A stretch of 64,000 nt of DNA from an uncultured Paracoccaceae bacterium. GTDB taxonomy: Bacteria > Pseudomonadota > Alphaproteobacteria > Rhodobacterales > Rhodobacteraceae. The notes under the pieces are model-generated. The model had not been told where the DNA came from, made no database searches, and worked only from the letters and a program-made list of their open reading frames with translations. A program made the translations under genes and the position numbers. The stretch spans positions 120,825-184,824 of the forward strand of contig CANMPD010000008.1 of NCBI GenBank assembly GCA_947499635.1. Reading direction: 5' to 3'. This document shows, piece by piece, positions 28,440-37,996 of this stretch. Positions within the stretch are counted from its first letter, which is position 1. Each line of letters opens with the position of its first letter.

Positions 28440-30053
28440 CTATTCTGCTGGGACCGCGACGCGCAAATTGGCTTCGCGGGCTGGCGTACGCTGGACAGTC
28501 ATCCAGAGATTGACACACATGATGATCGATCCTGTGAGATACATGACCCCACCCAATCCACGCACCACATACATTGGGAATTTCGCAGCGACGGTGTCCG
28601 CAAAAGAATTCACCAAGAACCCGTTGGCATCGACCTCGCGCCACATCAGCCCTTCCATGATGCCGCTGACCCACATCGACGCCGCGTATAAGACGATGCC
28701 AATTGTTGCGAGCCAGAAATGCCAGCTGACCATGGACAAGGAATACAGACGTTCGCGTTTCCACAAGACCGGCACCAGATAGTACAGCGCACCAAACGTG
28801 ATCATTCCATTCCAACCCAATGCCCCAGAATGCACGTGGCCGATTGTCCAATCCGTGTAGTGGCTCAGGCTGTTGACCGCGCGGATCGACATCACCGGCC
28901 CCTCAAAGGTGGACATGCCGTAGAACCCAACCGAGATCACCAACATCCGCAAAACCGGATCAGTGCGCAGCTTATCCCACGCCCCAGAGAGCGTCATCAG
29001 ACCGTTGATCATCCCTCCCCAGCTGGGCATCCACAGGATAATTGAGAACACCATACCAAGGGTCGTCGCCCAATCTGGCAGAGCGGTGTAATGCAAGTGG
29101 TGTGGACCGGCCCAAATATAGAGGAAGATCAGCGCCCAAAAGTGAATGATCGACAATTTATAACTGTAGACAGGGCGGCCAGCTTGCTTGGGAATAAAGT
29201 AGTACATCATCCCCAAAAAGCCTGCAGTCAAAAAGAACCCAACAGCATTGTGCCCATACCACCACTGCACCATCGCATCTTGGACGCCCGGCCATACGAT
29301 CACAGATTTTGACCCCCACAGCGAGACGGGTACGGATAGGTTATTGATCACATGGACCATGGCAACGGTAATAATAAAGGCGAGGAAAAACCAGTTTGCC
29401 ACATAGATATGGCGTTCTTTACGCTTGATGATGGTACCAAGAAATACCGCCAAATATGCGACCCAAACCACGGTTAGCCAAAGATCGATATACCATTCAG
29501 GTTCAGCGTACTCTTTAGACTGCGTCCCTCCCAGAAGGTATCCGGTCGCTGCCAAAACGATGAACAGCTGATAGCCCCAGAATACAAACCAAGCGAGATT
29601 ACCGCCCCACAGCCGTGTCGCTGAGGTGCGTTGAACAATATACATAGACGTCGCAAGCAGCGCATTCCCACCAAAGGCAAAAATAACAGCCGAGGTATGT
29701 AAGGGGCGTAGACGACCAAAATTGGTCAAGCCCATCGACCAGTCAAAATTTAGTGCCGGAAACGCCAATTGAAAGGCAATAAATGTTCCAACCAGAAACC
29801 CTACGACCCCCCAAAATGCGGTTGCGATCACACCCGCACGGATAACACTGTCGAAGTATTCGTGTTCGGAATTTCCAGTTGTGATCGGTTCTGGCTCGTC
29901 CGTTTGACGCAAGACCCAAAGAAACAGGCCACCCGCAAGGATCGTCAAGATCACCGCATGTACCTGATAGGCCAGATCTCGCGCGTAATTGGCTGCTATC
30001 ATCATAAAGATGGTAGTCACACCAAGCACAGTTAGCTTGAGATAGTTTGACAT
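28440..30053 (-). CDS. ccoN: cbb3-type cytochrome c oxidase catalytic subunit I
   Basis: 537 residues and about twelve membrane helices; contains the haem b/b3 and CuB histidine regions ([82 protein letters not shown]). It reduces oxygen to water with high affinity and pumps protons. ATG 30053 ([11 protein letters not shown]) is the family start; the frame's extension to 30113 is not. An FNR site lies 128-141 bases upstream. Confidence 0.96.
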   Translation of the reverse strand: MSNYLKLTVLGVTTIFMMIAANYARDLAYQVHAVILTILAGGLFLWVLRQTDEPEPITTGNSEHEYFDSVIRAGVIATAFWGVVGFLVGTFIAFQLAFPALNFDWSMGLTNFGRLRPLHTSAVIFAFGGNALLATSMYIVQRTSATRLWGGNLAWFVFWGYQLFIVLAATGYLLGGTQSKEYAEPEWYIDLWLTVVWVAYLAVFLGTIIKRKERHIYVANWFFLAFIITVAMVHVINNLSVPVSLWGSKSVIVWPGVQDAMVQWWYGHNAVGFFLTAGFLGMMYYFIPKQAGRPVYSYKLSIIHFWALIFLYIWAGPHHLHYTALPDWATTLGMVFSIILWMPSWGGMINGLMTLSGAWDKLRTDPVLRMLVISVGFYGMSTFEGPVMSIRAVNSLSHYTDWTIGHVHSGALGWNGMITFGALYYLVPVLWKRERLYSLSMVSWHFWLATIGIVLYAASMWVSGIMEGLMWREVDANGFLVNSFADTVAAKFPMYVVRGLGGVMYLTGSIIMCVNLWMTVQRTPAREANLRVAVPAE

Positions 30054-30180
30054 GTAACGCCCCTCTGCATGTCCGCCCATTCTAGAACGTGCAGATGTGC
30101 AGACTGCACACACCTGTCCTATCGTCCCATTTCAGACGGGGTTTCAGCAGTGGTTATGTGCGAAACGCAAAAGGTAAGCC

Positions 30181-30194
30181 TTGATCTGTATCAA
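30181..30194. promoter_or_regulatory. FNR/FnrL site upstream of ccoN
   Basis: TTGATCTGTATCAA, a perfect TTGATN4ATCAA palindrome, located between fnrL and ccoN and 128-141 bases before the ccoN ATG. It predicts oxygen-limited activation of ccoNOQP. Confidence 0.85.
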
Positions 30195-30251
30195 AGGTCT
30201 GACAAGTTACAGAGAAAATAACGATGCATATACAGGCTCACATGTGGCGAC

Positions 30252-31007
30252 TTAAACAAGAAGACCGCCATCGCTGTCATCGCCTGCCTCATCAATAAGA
30301 CGGTACATGTCTGGTACGATCACGTGACGTTTTCCTTGCAACGAGATCACACCATCTTTTTTCAGTGCGGAGATCTGACGGCTGACCGTTTCAATGGTCA
30401 AACCCAGGTAATCAGCCATGGCCTCGCGGGTGAACTTCAAATCGAAACTTGCAGCGCGTGCTACGTTCTTCACACCAAGCCCTGTATTGGCCAACACGCT
30501 TTCGCGACGTGCAATAATCGCGAACAGGCTTGCAATCTTTTCGCGTGCAGTCTTACGCCCCAACACCAGCATCCACTCCCGTGCAGCGTCCAGCTCATCC
30601 AAAGTCATTTCCAACAAACGTTGCGCAATATGTGGCGTATCGCTCATCATATCTTCGAACGGTTTTTTCCGAAAACAACACATGACGACATCTGTGGTCG
30701 CTGAAATATTATACGCCGCACTATCGCGCCCTGGGCGTCCAACAAAGTCGCTGGGCAACAACAGACCCACCATTTGCGTCCGCCCGTCTTCCATTGTCTG
30801 TGTCAGCGTCGCATACCCTGATACGACTGAACCCACAAAGCTCATCCTGTCTCCGGCCCAAACAATTGGCTGGCCAGCCTCGAAAGTGCGATAATATTTG
30901 ATACGGTCCAGCTGTTCTAACTCGTCGCTCTCACATTTCGCGCAGACGGCACGATGGCGGATCGGACATTCATCGCAATGAATAGACTTTAACTCGGGCG
31001 CTTCCAT
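30252..31007 (-). CDS. fnrL: FnrL-type oxygen-sensing Crp/Fnr regulator
   Basis: 251 residues. An N-terminal cysteine cluster C11-x2-C14-x7-C22-x2-C25 and a further cysteine in VVMCCFRKK can hold an oxygen-labile 4Fe-4S cluster. A cyclic-nucleotide-like beta barrel follows, then a C-terminal HTH with TREAMADYLGLTIETVSRQ, whose E..SR reads TTGAT half-sites. I start at ATG 31007, which has GAGGA five bases upstream; the longer frame to 31070 would put the FNR box inside the coding region. Divergent from hemN across an FNR site, so it probably regulates itself and hemN. Confidence 0.92.
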   Translation of the reverse strand: MEAPELKSIHCDECPIRHRAVCAKCESDELEQLDRIKYYRTFEAGQPIVWAGDRMSFVGSVVSGYATLTQTMEDGRTQMVGLLLPSDFVGRPGRDSAAYNISATTDVVMCCFRKKPFEDMMSDTPHIAQRLLEMTLDELDAAREWMLVLGRKTAREKIASLFAIIARRESVLANTGLGVKNVARAASFDLKFTREAMADYLGLTIETVSRQISALKKDGVISLQGKRHVIVPDMYRLIDEAGDDSDGGLLV

Positions 31008-31043
31008 AAAAATCCTCATGTCACTCAATGATGTGACTGATGG

Positions 31044-31057
31044 TTGATCTGCATCAA
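31044..31057. promoter_or_regulatory. FNR/FnrL site between fnrL and hemN
   Basis: TTGATCTGCATCAA, a perfect palindrome. It is 37 bases from the fnrL start and 35 bases from the hemN start, allowing repression of one direction and activation of the other. Confidence 0.82.
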
Positions 31058-31091
31058 TGTAAAAGGGCATTTCTACTCCTAGCCTAAGCAC

Positions 31092-32447
31092 ATGACACAG
31101 GAAACTCAATTGGCCCGGCTCGGTTTATTCGATGCTAAGGTGCCGCGTTACACCAGCTATCCCACGGCACCACATTTTAAAAATGATGTGGATTCAGAAG
31201 ACTTTACCCACTGGATCCGTAGCCTAGAGCCACATGGTAAAATTTCTCTTTACGTGCATGTGCCCTTCTGTCGCAGATTGTGCTGGTTTTGCGCTTGCAG
31301 GACTCAAGGCACAAAATCTGATGCCCGTGTGGCCGCCTATGTCGAGGTGTTAAAACAAGAAATCGCTCTGTTACGCGATAACCTCCCTTCTGGAATAGAG
31401 CTATCACGCCTCCATTGGGGTGGGGGAACCCCGACGCTTTTAACACCTGAATTAATCACAGATCTTGCCGATTCCATTTTTAACGTCGCCCCTCTTGCTA
31501 AGGGCGGAGAGTTTTCAGTTGAGATCGACCCAAACGAGATCGACGCGCCCCGCGTCGCTGCACTTGCGCGCGCCGGTATGAGCCGCGCCTCTATTGGTGT
31601 GCAAGATTTCGATCCCGAGATTCAGCAAATAATCGGGCGCGTTCAACCTTACGAACTGACCCGCCATGTTATCAGCCTATTGAGAGATGCCGGCATTAGC
31701 AGTTTGAACGCAGACATTTTATACGGGCTACCCCACCAAACCCCCACCCGGCTGACAGAGAGTGTACAAAAGTTACTCTCGCTCAGTCCTGATCGCGTCG
31801 CCTTATATGGTTATGCGCATGTTCCGTGGATCGCGCGACGCCAGACGATGATCCCCACAGATGCCTTGCCGACCCCACAAGAGCGGTTTCGACTGTTCGA
31901 GACAGCCAAAGAGTTATTTCTATGGGATGGATATCGTGACATTGGTATTGACCACTTTGCAGTGCCTAGCGATGGATTGGCCATCGCGCAGGAAAACGGT
32001 ACTTTACGCCGTAATTTCCAAGGCTACACTGATGATACATCCGAAGTCCTAATTGGTCTTGGCGCCTCTTCAATCTCGCGGTTTCCGCAAGGGTTTACGC
32101 AGAATAATCCATCGACTTCAGGGTATATCGCAAGCACCCAAAATCAACAGTTTTCAACGACGCGTGGCCATAGATTTGGGGATGAAGACAAGCTGAGATC
32201 CCGTATGATCGAGACCTTGATGTGCGACTTTGAGATCAACAGCAACCAGATGGTATCTCATTTCGGCACGTCTCAAGATGTCCTGGCCACATTGTTCCGG
32301 CGGGCAGAAGTCGCATTTCCCGGCATGGTTGAGACACGTCAGGGATCGTTTCGGGTGCTCCCTCAAGGTCGTCCACTAACGCGGATGATCGCCAAGTGTT
32401 TCGATGCATATGACACAGCAGGAGCAAAACACTCTTCGGCGGTGTAG
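31092..32447 (+). CDS. hemN: Oxygen-independent coproporphyrinogen III dehydrogenase
   Basis: 451 residues, radical-SAM enzyme. The cluster motif CRRLCWFC (C-x3-C-x2-C) plus following cysteine lies near residue 60, with the GGGTPT motif (LHWGGGTPTLL) near 112 and a HemN C-terminal domain. It converts coproporphyrinogen III to protoporphyrinogen IX without oxygen. Paired with fnrL and an FNR site, so induced at low oxygen, complementing hemF. Last core gene before the accessory region. Confidence 0.95.
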   Translation: MTQETQLARLGLFDAKVPRYTSYPTAPHFKNDVDSEDFTHWIRSLEPHGKISLYVHVPFCRRLCWFCACRTQGTKSDARVAAYVEVLKQEIALLRDNLPSGIELSRLHWGGGTPTLLTPELITDLADSIFNVAPLAKGGEFSVEIDPNEIDAPRVAALARAGMSRASIGVQDFDPEIQQIIGRVQPYELTRHVISLLRDAGISSLNADILYGLPHQTPTRLTESVQKLLSLSPDRVALYGYAHVPWIARRQTMIPTDALPTPQERFRLFETAKELFLWDGYRDIGIDHFAVPSDGLAIAQENGTLRRNFQGYTDDTSEVLIGLGASSISRFPQGFTQNNPSTSGYIASTQNQQFSTTRGHRFGDEDKLRSRMIETLMCDFEINSNQMVSHFGTSQDVLATLFRRAEVAFPGMVETRQGSFRVLPQGRPLTRMIAKCFDAYDTAGAKHSSAV

Positions 32448-32630
32448 ACCCGAAAATCTGTAAATATTCATGAGCGTTGTGTTAACCAGCGGTGACACTA
32501 GAGTGGGCATACTGTTTTGGTAAGATGTCCGAGTAAGGAAACATTCCTCGACTTTTCGGCAAATATCCAGAACGAGCCCGAAGTGACTGATATTGCGCCA
32601 TGCTCGAAGGTTTGATTGTATCGCGACCGA

Positions 32631-33322
32631 TCAAATTGGCTGGAAATTGCTATCCATGCATTCCGTAATTTCTGAGCGCGCGGGGGAGCGAAGCAGTTTG
32701 GCGTATTTATACTTGAATGCTCCGCTGCTCAATTTGACAATCTGCTCTGCGACCCAATCTGCATCCAGCATCGTTGAGGTGTCTTCGTCGGTGCCAGCCC
32801 AGAAAGGTGTATCAATTCCTGACGGTGCAACCACTAGAACTTTGCCGATATCGCTATCCCGAACCAGTGAAGCTCCAAGCATTCCCAGCCCGGATTTTGT
32901 TGCACAATAAGCCGGTTCGAGTGCCCGAGGTATGTATTGGGAACTTGACGTGATCAGCATAATTTTGAGAGGAGTGCTAGTACTTGCCTTAAGTCTCTGA
33001 ACCAGCATCATCGGAGCCAAAAGTCCAACATTAACCATAGTTTGGAGCGCTTTATCATCAAGGTCATCAATAACCCCCTTTGAAGATAGCCAGCGGCATA
33101 AATCAAGGTGTTTACGGCCGGAAACTCCTGAACAAGTTGGTCAATGTCTCGGGTCAAATTATCTGATTGGTCTGATACCGATAAAGGTTGGAAGTGCACT
33201 CCAGCCAATTTCGGATTCTTTCGTCCAGTGATGCAAACCGTATGTCCCTCCGCGACATAGTATTCAGCCAGTATTTTACCGACACCTGACGAGCCTCCGA
33301 CTATCAAAATGTTCTTTTTCAA
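32631..33322 (-). pseudogene. SDR-family oxidoreductase broken by a frameshift in a G-run
   Basis: Two adjoining frames together make one short-chain dehydrogenase. The 5' part carries the nucleotide motif GGSSGVGK and a NNAG-equivalent IYAAGYLQRG, then shifts frame. The 3' part carries ITSSS and YCATK (Y..xK) catalytic residues. Conceptual joining at the G-run 33074-33078 gives ...GYLQRG-VIDDLDDKALQTMVNVG..., so one G is missing relative to an intact gene. It could be a true pseudogene, a phase-variable tract or a sequencing error in a homopolymer. About 230 residues when repaired. It lies just outside the left end of the integrated element. Confidence 0.8.
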
Positions 33323-33413
33323 AATACGCCTCTTGCTTCAGTTCCGTCGCTACAACTGACGGATTCAGCGATTAGCGCACAGAAAGCGGTAATTTGGGGT
33401 CTAGAGACGAAGA

Positions 33414-33433
33414 AAGCACCCAAGAGGGTGCTT
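33414..33433 (-). terminator. Probable original terminator of the initiator tRNA gene
   Basis: AAGCACCC-4-GGGTGCTT is a perfect 8-bp hairpin. Read on the minus strand it follows CTCCCGCAACCA, the tRNA 3' end, by about 12 bases and is followed by TCTTCGTC. This is the expected order of a tRNA gene and its terminator, although the tRNA body is 30 kb away. Confidence 0.6.
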
Positions 33434-33445
33434 ATCAAGTATTTT

Positions 33446-33457
33446 TGGTTGCGGGAG
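33446..33457. repeat. Candidate attL: copy of tRNA-fMet 3' end
   Basis: TGGTTGCGGGAG, identical and in the same orientation to 63939-63950, which is the CCA end of the initiator tRNA. Identity stops on both sides of the 12 bases apart from chance matches. Confidence 0.65.
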
Positions 33458-33643
33458 CTCGCCTTCGTCTAATCCTCAAGACCCCAATGATTCCAGTGAA
33501 TTATGTAGCGAAGGCCTCCATCATTTGTTCAACGCCTACGATGTTTGCGGTTGGAGGTACGGGGAGTCAAAGAGCACAAAATCAGGTAGAAAGCCCCCTA
33601 ACGGATATGCTGATCCGCTGGCGTCAAATCCGGAACCAGCGCC

Positions 33644-34189
33644 ATGATGGGGGTATCTCGACAAGATCGCAATGTGACGGCCGCGTTCAAAAAGGCGGCG
33701 GCGGCATCGCCTAATACACGCACATCCTTATCGCCGTTGACGCTGCGTTTGACACCAGAAGAACGCGAGCGGCTGGAGGAACTGGCGGCTGGCATGACAC
33801 TGAGTGCCTACATCCGCACATGTTTGTTTGCTGAAGACACCAAGCTGCGCCAGACACGGCCTGCCGATGACATCGAGGATAAGAAAGCAGCGGCGGAGGC
33901 CTTGGCGTTGTTGGGACAGTCGCGCATTGCGAGCAACCTCAACCAACTCGCCTACCATGCCAACATCGGGGCGTTGATCGTTGGTGAGTCTGAGAAAACC
34001 GACATCGCCGAAGCCAACGCGCATCTTGCCGCCATTCGAGCGCTGTTGATGGACGCGCTTGGACGTCCCATGAAAACGCGGGCCGCGTCATCCGGTTCAA
34101 AGGTGACTGAGAACGCTGCCTCTCGCTCTGCTCGAACGCGCTCTCAGTCAGATGATGTTTTTTCTGTTTCCCGGAGACGCGGGGAATGA
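33644..34189 (+). CDS. MobC-like relaxosome accessory protein
   Basis: 181 residues. An N-terminal ribbon-helix-helix-like part (SLSPLTLRLTPEERERLEELAAGMTLSAYIRTCLF, about 27-62) is followed by the MobC signature LALLGQSRIASNLNQLAYHANIGAL near 88-112. MobC proteins help the relaxase open DNA at oriT. The stop overlaps the relaxase start (ATGA). The tail after about 145 is low-complexity and serine-rich. Confidence 0.85.
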   Translation: MMGVSRQDRNVTAAFKKAAAASPNTRTSLSPLTLRLTPEERERLEELAAGMTLSAYIRTCLFAEDTKLRQTRPADDIEDKKAAAEALALLGQSRIASNLNQLAYHANIGALIVGESEKTDIAEANAHLAAIRALLMDALGRPMKTRAASSGSKVTENAASRSARTRSQSDDVFSVSRRRGE

Positions 34190-36897
34190 TCCTGAAAGGC
34201 AACGAACGTGGATATGGAGCGGAGCTCGCGCGGCATTTGTTGAACCCGCGCGACAATGATCATGTCACGGTGCATCGCATCGACGGGTTTGTTGCCGACG
34301 ATCTTTACGGTGCGTTTGCCGAAGCGGAGGCCATTTCAAACGCCACGCGCTGCGACAAGTATCTGTTCTCGCTGTCGCTGAACCCGCCGCAGGATGCCAA
34401 GGTCTCGGTCGACGATTTTGAAGAGACCATTGCTGAGGCCGAGAAACGTCTTGGTCTCACTGGCCAGCCGCGCGCCATTGTCTTTCATGAGAAGAACGGG
34501 CGGCGGCATGCGCATGCGGTTTGGTCGCGGATCGATGGGCAAGAGCTCAAAGCCATCAATCTGCCGCACTACAAGCGCAAGCTTGGTGGTCTCGCGCGCG
34601 AGCTTTACCGCAGCCATGATTGGGGGATGCCGCAAGGCTTTCTGGACGCGGAAAAGCGCGAGCCGCTGAATTACACGCGGGAAGAGGCCGGACAGGCCAA
34701 ACGCGCGAAACGAGATCCCAAGGCTATCAAGGCGATGTTTCAGGGGTGCTGGGAAGCATCAGATTCCCGTACTGGATTTGCGGCGGCCCTGAAAGAACAG
34801 GGATTTGTTCTGGCGCGTGGCGACCGGCGCGGGTTTGTCGCCGTCGATGCCAGTGGCAAGGTCTGGTCGCTCTCGCGCTGGTGTGGTGTGAAGCCGAAAG
34901 AGATGCGCGCCCGAATTGGGCCAGAGATAGAATTGCCAACCGTCGCTCAGGTCTCAGATCGACTACGTGACTTACCAAAGCAACCTGTTGATCCGTCCAA
35001 TTCAGCATTTGAGGCGCGACGGGCAAAGCTGGTTGAGGCGCAGCGCAAAGAACGCGCGACGTTTCTCAAGCAGCGAGAAGAGCGGCGCATCGCAGAGATC
35101 AAAGCGCGGCAAGCCAGCCTGCCCACGGGATTGCGCGGTCTTTTGTCTCGCGCGACGGGGCAATATCAGGCGAAACTCCAAAAAATCGAAACCGATGCCA
35201 AGGCCGCAGAACAAAGTGACCGCGCCGCGCAGCAGGCACTGGTGATCAAACATCTCGCGGAACGACAAGCACTCACGCGTGACGGTCAAAATCAGGGTCT
35301 GTCCACTGCTTTCCATGCCAAGGCGCAGGTGGATCCACGACAGTCACTGGTTCTCCGCGATGACGGGCTGCCTTATTCCAAAGCGCAACTGATCAAGTCG
35401 CCGGAGCTGGTGCTGGATCATGTCTCGCAGACCAAGGCCTCGTTCAAACGCGTGGATGTGCTGCGCGCATTGGCGCAGAAGATCGACGATCCGTTGGTGC
35501 TACAACAGGCGGCAGATCGCGCCATGCGTGCACCGCAACTGGTGCGCTTGCCGGATGACGGCACCGCGCCTGTCTTCACAACAACGGACTATCAAAGCGC
35601 CGAACGTGACTTGGATCGTGCGGCCCACTCCATGACGTCCAACGGTGGATTTGGCGTCGCATCCGTGCACACCACGGACGCGATCAAAGCGCAAAACGCC
35701 AAGGTGCGCCGCGCCTTTGGCGGCAAGTTGAGCGCCGAACAACAAGACGCGTTGCACCATGTTCTGGGTGACAAACAGCTTTCTTCCGTTGTTGGCCTTG
35801 CGGGCGCGGGCAAAAGCACCTTGCTTGCCACCGCGCAGGAGGCTTGGGCAAAGCAGGGCCTCACCGTGTATGGCGCGGCTCTCGCGGGAAAAGCTGCCGA
35901 AGAACTGCAAAGCGCATCGGGAATTAAAAGCCGCACGCTCGCATCATTGGAGTTATCGTGGAAAAACGGAAATGCACCGATTGCCAAAGGCGATGTCCTC
36001 GTCATCGACGAAGCTGGCATGCTCGGCACCCGCCAGCTTGCACGCGTTGCTACCAAGATGAACGAGATCGGCGCAAAGCTTGTGCTCGTTGGTGACCCCG
36101 ATCAATTGCAGCCCATCGAAGCAGGCACGCCATTCCGTCAGGTCGTCAAAACCCACGGCGCGGCACGCCTCACGGAAATCCACCGGCAAAAGGCAGCGTG
36201 GCAGAAACAGGCGTCCCGCGATCTTGCCATAGGCGACATCTCCAAAGCCGTTGACCAGTACCGCAAGCGCGATGCGGTCACACAGGTCGATCATCGCGGC
36301 GACGCCATCGACGCCCTGGTCGAAACCTACGCCGTGGATATCGCTGCCACCGGCACCTCAAAGTCGCGCCTCGCCTTTGCTCACAAACGCAAGGATGTGC
36401 ATGCGCTCAATCAAGCCATTCGCGCGGCAATTCGATCCGGTGAAGATGCGCCACCGGAGACCTTGTTCATGACGGAAACCGGGAACCGCGCCTTTGCAGC
36501 CGACGACCGCATTGTCTTCACGCGCAATGACAAAGACATCGGTGTCAAAAACGGCATGCTGGGCACGGTCGTGATAGCACAAAACAGCGAAATTGCCGTT
36601 GCATTGGATGGAGACACAGACCGACTTGTCCGCTTTGACCCACGCGCGTTCAAAGCCTTCGATCACGGATATGCCGTCACCATCCACAAATCCCAAGGTG
36701 CCACGGTCGATCAGTCCTACGTGCTGGCCTCCCGTTCCATGGATCGGCACCTCGCCTACGTCGCAATGACAAGACATCGCGACGACATGCGCCTCTTCAT
36801 CAACAATCGCGATCGACCGACTTGGGCAGCGCACCAAACGCACCGGCACCGCCAGCAAAGGCAAACACGATCACACGCCGGGCCATCAATGGGGTAG
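34186..36897 (+). CDS. Relaxase fused to a RecD/TraA-type helicase
   Basis: 903 residues. The N-terminal relaxase domain shows an HUH-like metal motif (FHEKNGRRHAHAVW, H108-A-H110) near residues 100-113. A basic, glutamine-rich middle (about 260-380) follows. The C-terminal half is a superfamily 1 helicase: Walker A GLAGAGKST near 541, Walker B VLVIDEAGM near 603, and the late VTIHKSQGATVDQSYVL plus YVAMTRHR motifs. It should nick oriT, stay attached to the strand and unwind it. The relaxase tyrosine could not be placed with certainty. Translationally coupled to mobC. Confidence 0.88.
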   Translation: MILKGNERGYGAELARHLLNPRDNDHVTVHRIDGFVADDLYGAFAEAEAISNATRCDKYLFSLSLNPPQDAKVSVDDFEETIAEAEKRLGLTGQPRAIVFHEKNGRRHAHAVWSRIDGQELKAINLPHYKRKLGGLARELYRSHDWGMPQGFLDAEKREPLNYTREEAGQAKRAKRDPKAIKAMFQGCWEASDSRTGFAAALKEQGFVLARGDRRGFVAVDASGKVWSLSRWCGVKPKEMRARIGPEIELPTVAQVSDRLRDLPKQPVDPSNSAFEARRAKLVEAQRKERATFLKQREERRIAEIKARQASLPTGLRGLLSRATGQYQAKLQKIETDAKAAEQSDRAAQQALVIKHLAERQALTRDGQNQGLSTAFHAKAQVDPRQSLVLRDDGLPYSKAQLIKSPELVLDHVSQTKASFKRVDVLRALAQKIDDPLVLQQAADRAMRAPQLVRLPDDGTAPVFTTTDYQSAERDLDRAAHSMTSNGGFGVASVHTTDAIKAQNAKVRRAFGGKLSAEQQDALHHVLGDKQLSSVVGLAGAGKSTLLATAQEAWAKQGLTVYGAALAGKAAEELQSASGIKSRTLASLELSWKNGNAPIAKGDVLVIDEAGMLGTRQLARVATKMNEIGAKLVLVGDPDQLQPIEAGTPFRQVVKTHGAARLTEIHRQKAAWQKQASRDLAIGDISKAVDQYRKRDAVTQVDHRGDAIDALVETYAVDIAATGTSKSRLAFAHKRKDVHALNQAIRAAIRSGEDAPPETLFMTETGNRAFAADDRIVFTRNDKDIGVKNGMLGTVVIAQNSEIAVALDGDTDRLVRFDPRAFKAFDHGYAVTIHKSQGATVDQSYVLASRSMDRHLAYVAMTRHRDDMRLFINNRDRPTWAAHQTHRHRQQRQTRSHAGPSMG

Positions 36898-36947
36898 GCT
36901 TACCTCCGAGGCCACAGCAGACCTTCGTTCAACGCGCAGAGAAGGGC

Positions 36948-36980
36948 GGCTCAGAGCCCAAAATCACCGAAGCTGCAATT
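36948..36980. repeat. Dispersed intergenic repeat, copy 1
   Basis: Contains CAGAGCCCAAAATCACCGAAGCTGC. Similar blocks occur at 40042, 45081 and 46541. It lies between the relaxase gene and the LysR gene, two convergent units. Confidence 0.5.
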
Positions 36981-37023
36981 TGTTCGAATGTCCGTTTTCG
37001 ATACGGCACAGATTGCCTCAAGT

Positions 37024-37899
37024 TCATTGGTGGTTCGAGCCGCGCAGCGCCCAATCTGCAAAGACTCTTGCCTTTGTGCTTAGTTTCGAATGGGCAACAA
37101 GATAGTATCCCAAAGGTGCATTGTCTTCAGCGTATAGTTCTTCTAACAGCTCTAGTTCCAAATCGGTTTGGATCAAAGCACGCGATTGTAAAGACAAACC
37201 ATGTCCTGCTCGGGCCGCTGCAATCACCATCGAGTTGGTCGGATAGTGGCGGTTTGCTTGCGCATCGAAGTTGAGACCATGCCTTTCTGCCCAATCGCGA
37301 TGCTCTTGTCGCGTGGTTTCAAACAGCCATGCATATGTTTTCAAGTCGTTCAGATCACCTCTAGTGGCGATTTCGACCAATCCCGGTTTCGCAACGACAA
37401 CGTATTCAGCTGAAGCGATCGGTGTCGCCTCAAGCCCGGGCCAATCTCCCAATCCATACCGGATCGCTAGGTCAAAAGTGTCTTTACGTGGATCAGCCAA
37501 ACTGAGGCTCGGGGTGAGGTTGACCTCAATTTCTGGATGTTCTTTCCAGAACCTTTCCAATTTTGGCATCAGCCAAATTTCAGCAAATGCGGGGGGCAAG
37601 GTGATGGTGACCGGACGGTCCTCTTCCTTTCGCATGAGGTTGTTCACGCCATGAGCGAGTGTTTGAAAGCTGTCTGACGTGGTTGACGCAAGCAGTTGAC
37701 CGTCTTCGGTCAATGAAAGCCCTTTGCCACTGCGTTCAGCCAAGTCTTTTCCAAACCACTGTTCAAGACCACGCACGTGTTGACGCACCGCCGCCTCGGT
37801 CACATTGAGTTCGTTCGCTGCCGCTGTGAAGCTCTTTTTGCGAGCAGCGGCTTCGAAGGCGCGCAATGCGTGCAACGAAGGGATGTTCTTCCAATTCAT
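37024..37899 (-). CDS. LysR-family regulator of the LysE-type exporter
   Basis: 291 residues; N-terminal HTH (LRAFEAAARKKSFTAAANELNVTEAAVRQHVRGLE) with the GcvA-like MNW start, then an effector-binding domain. It is divergent from a LysE-family exporter with about 97 bases between them, the standard arrangement for a LysR/LysE pair in which the regulator senses the exported compound. Probably cargo of the element rather than a core gene. Confidence 0.88.
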   Translation of the reverse strand: MNWKNIPSLHALRAFEAAARKKSFTAAANELNVTEAAVRQHVRGLEQWFGKDLAERSGKGLSLTEDGQLLASTTSDSFQTLAHGVNNLMRKEEDRPVTITLPPAFAEIWLMPKLERFWKEHPEIEVNLTPSLSLADPRKDTFDLAIRYGLGDWPGLEATPIASAEYVVVAKPGLVEIATRGDLNDLKTYAWLFETTRQEHRDWAERHGLNFDAQANRHYPTNSMVIAAARAGHGLSLQSRALIQTDLELELLEELYAEDNAPLGYYLVAHSKLSTKARVFADWALRGSNHQ

Positions 37900-37996
37900 A
37901 TCGTAACTCAGCTTCGATGTTGAAATTCATACTGTTTTGATTTCTGAAATAAAATAAAGCAAATAAAATAGAGACTAACTGATCGTGGAGGTAAAT

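Larger units (their letters stand above)
33323..33643. other. Junction region: left att site, stranded tRNA terminator, possible oriT
   Basis: No gene. It holds, in order, a perfect hairpin (33414-33433), the 12-base copy of the tRNA 3' end (33446-33457), and, just before mobC, an inverted repeat CGGAT-6-ATCCG (33602-33617) that could belong to an origin of transfer. The oriT idea rests only on position. Confidence 0.5.

Noticed and set aside
35592..36056. 154-residue open frame on the minus strand
   Set aside because: Antisense to the helicase half of the relaxase gene; serine/alanine-rich as expected for a GC-rich shadow.
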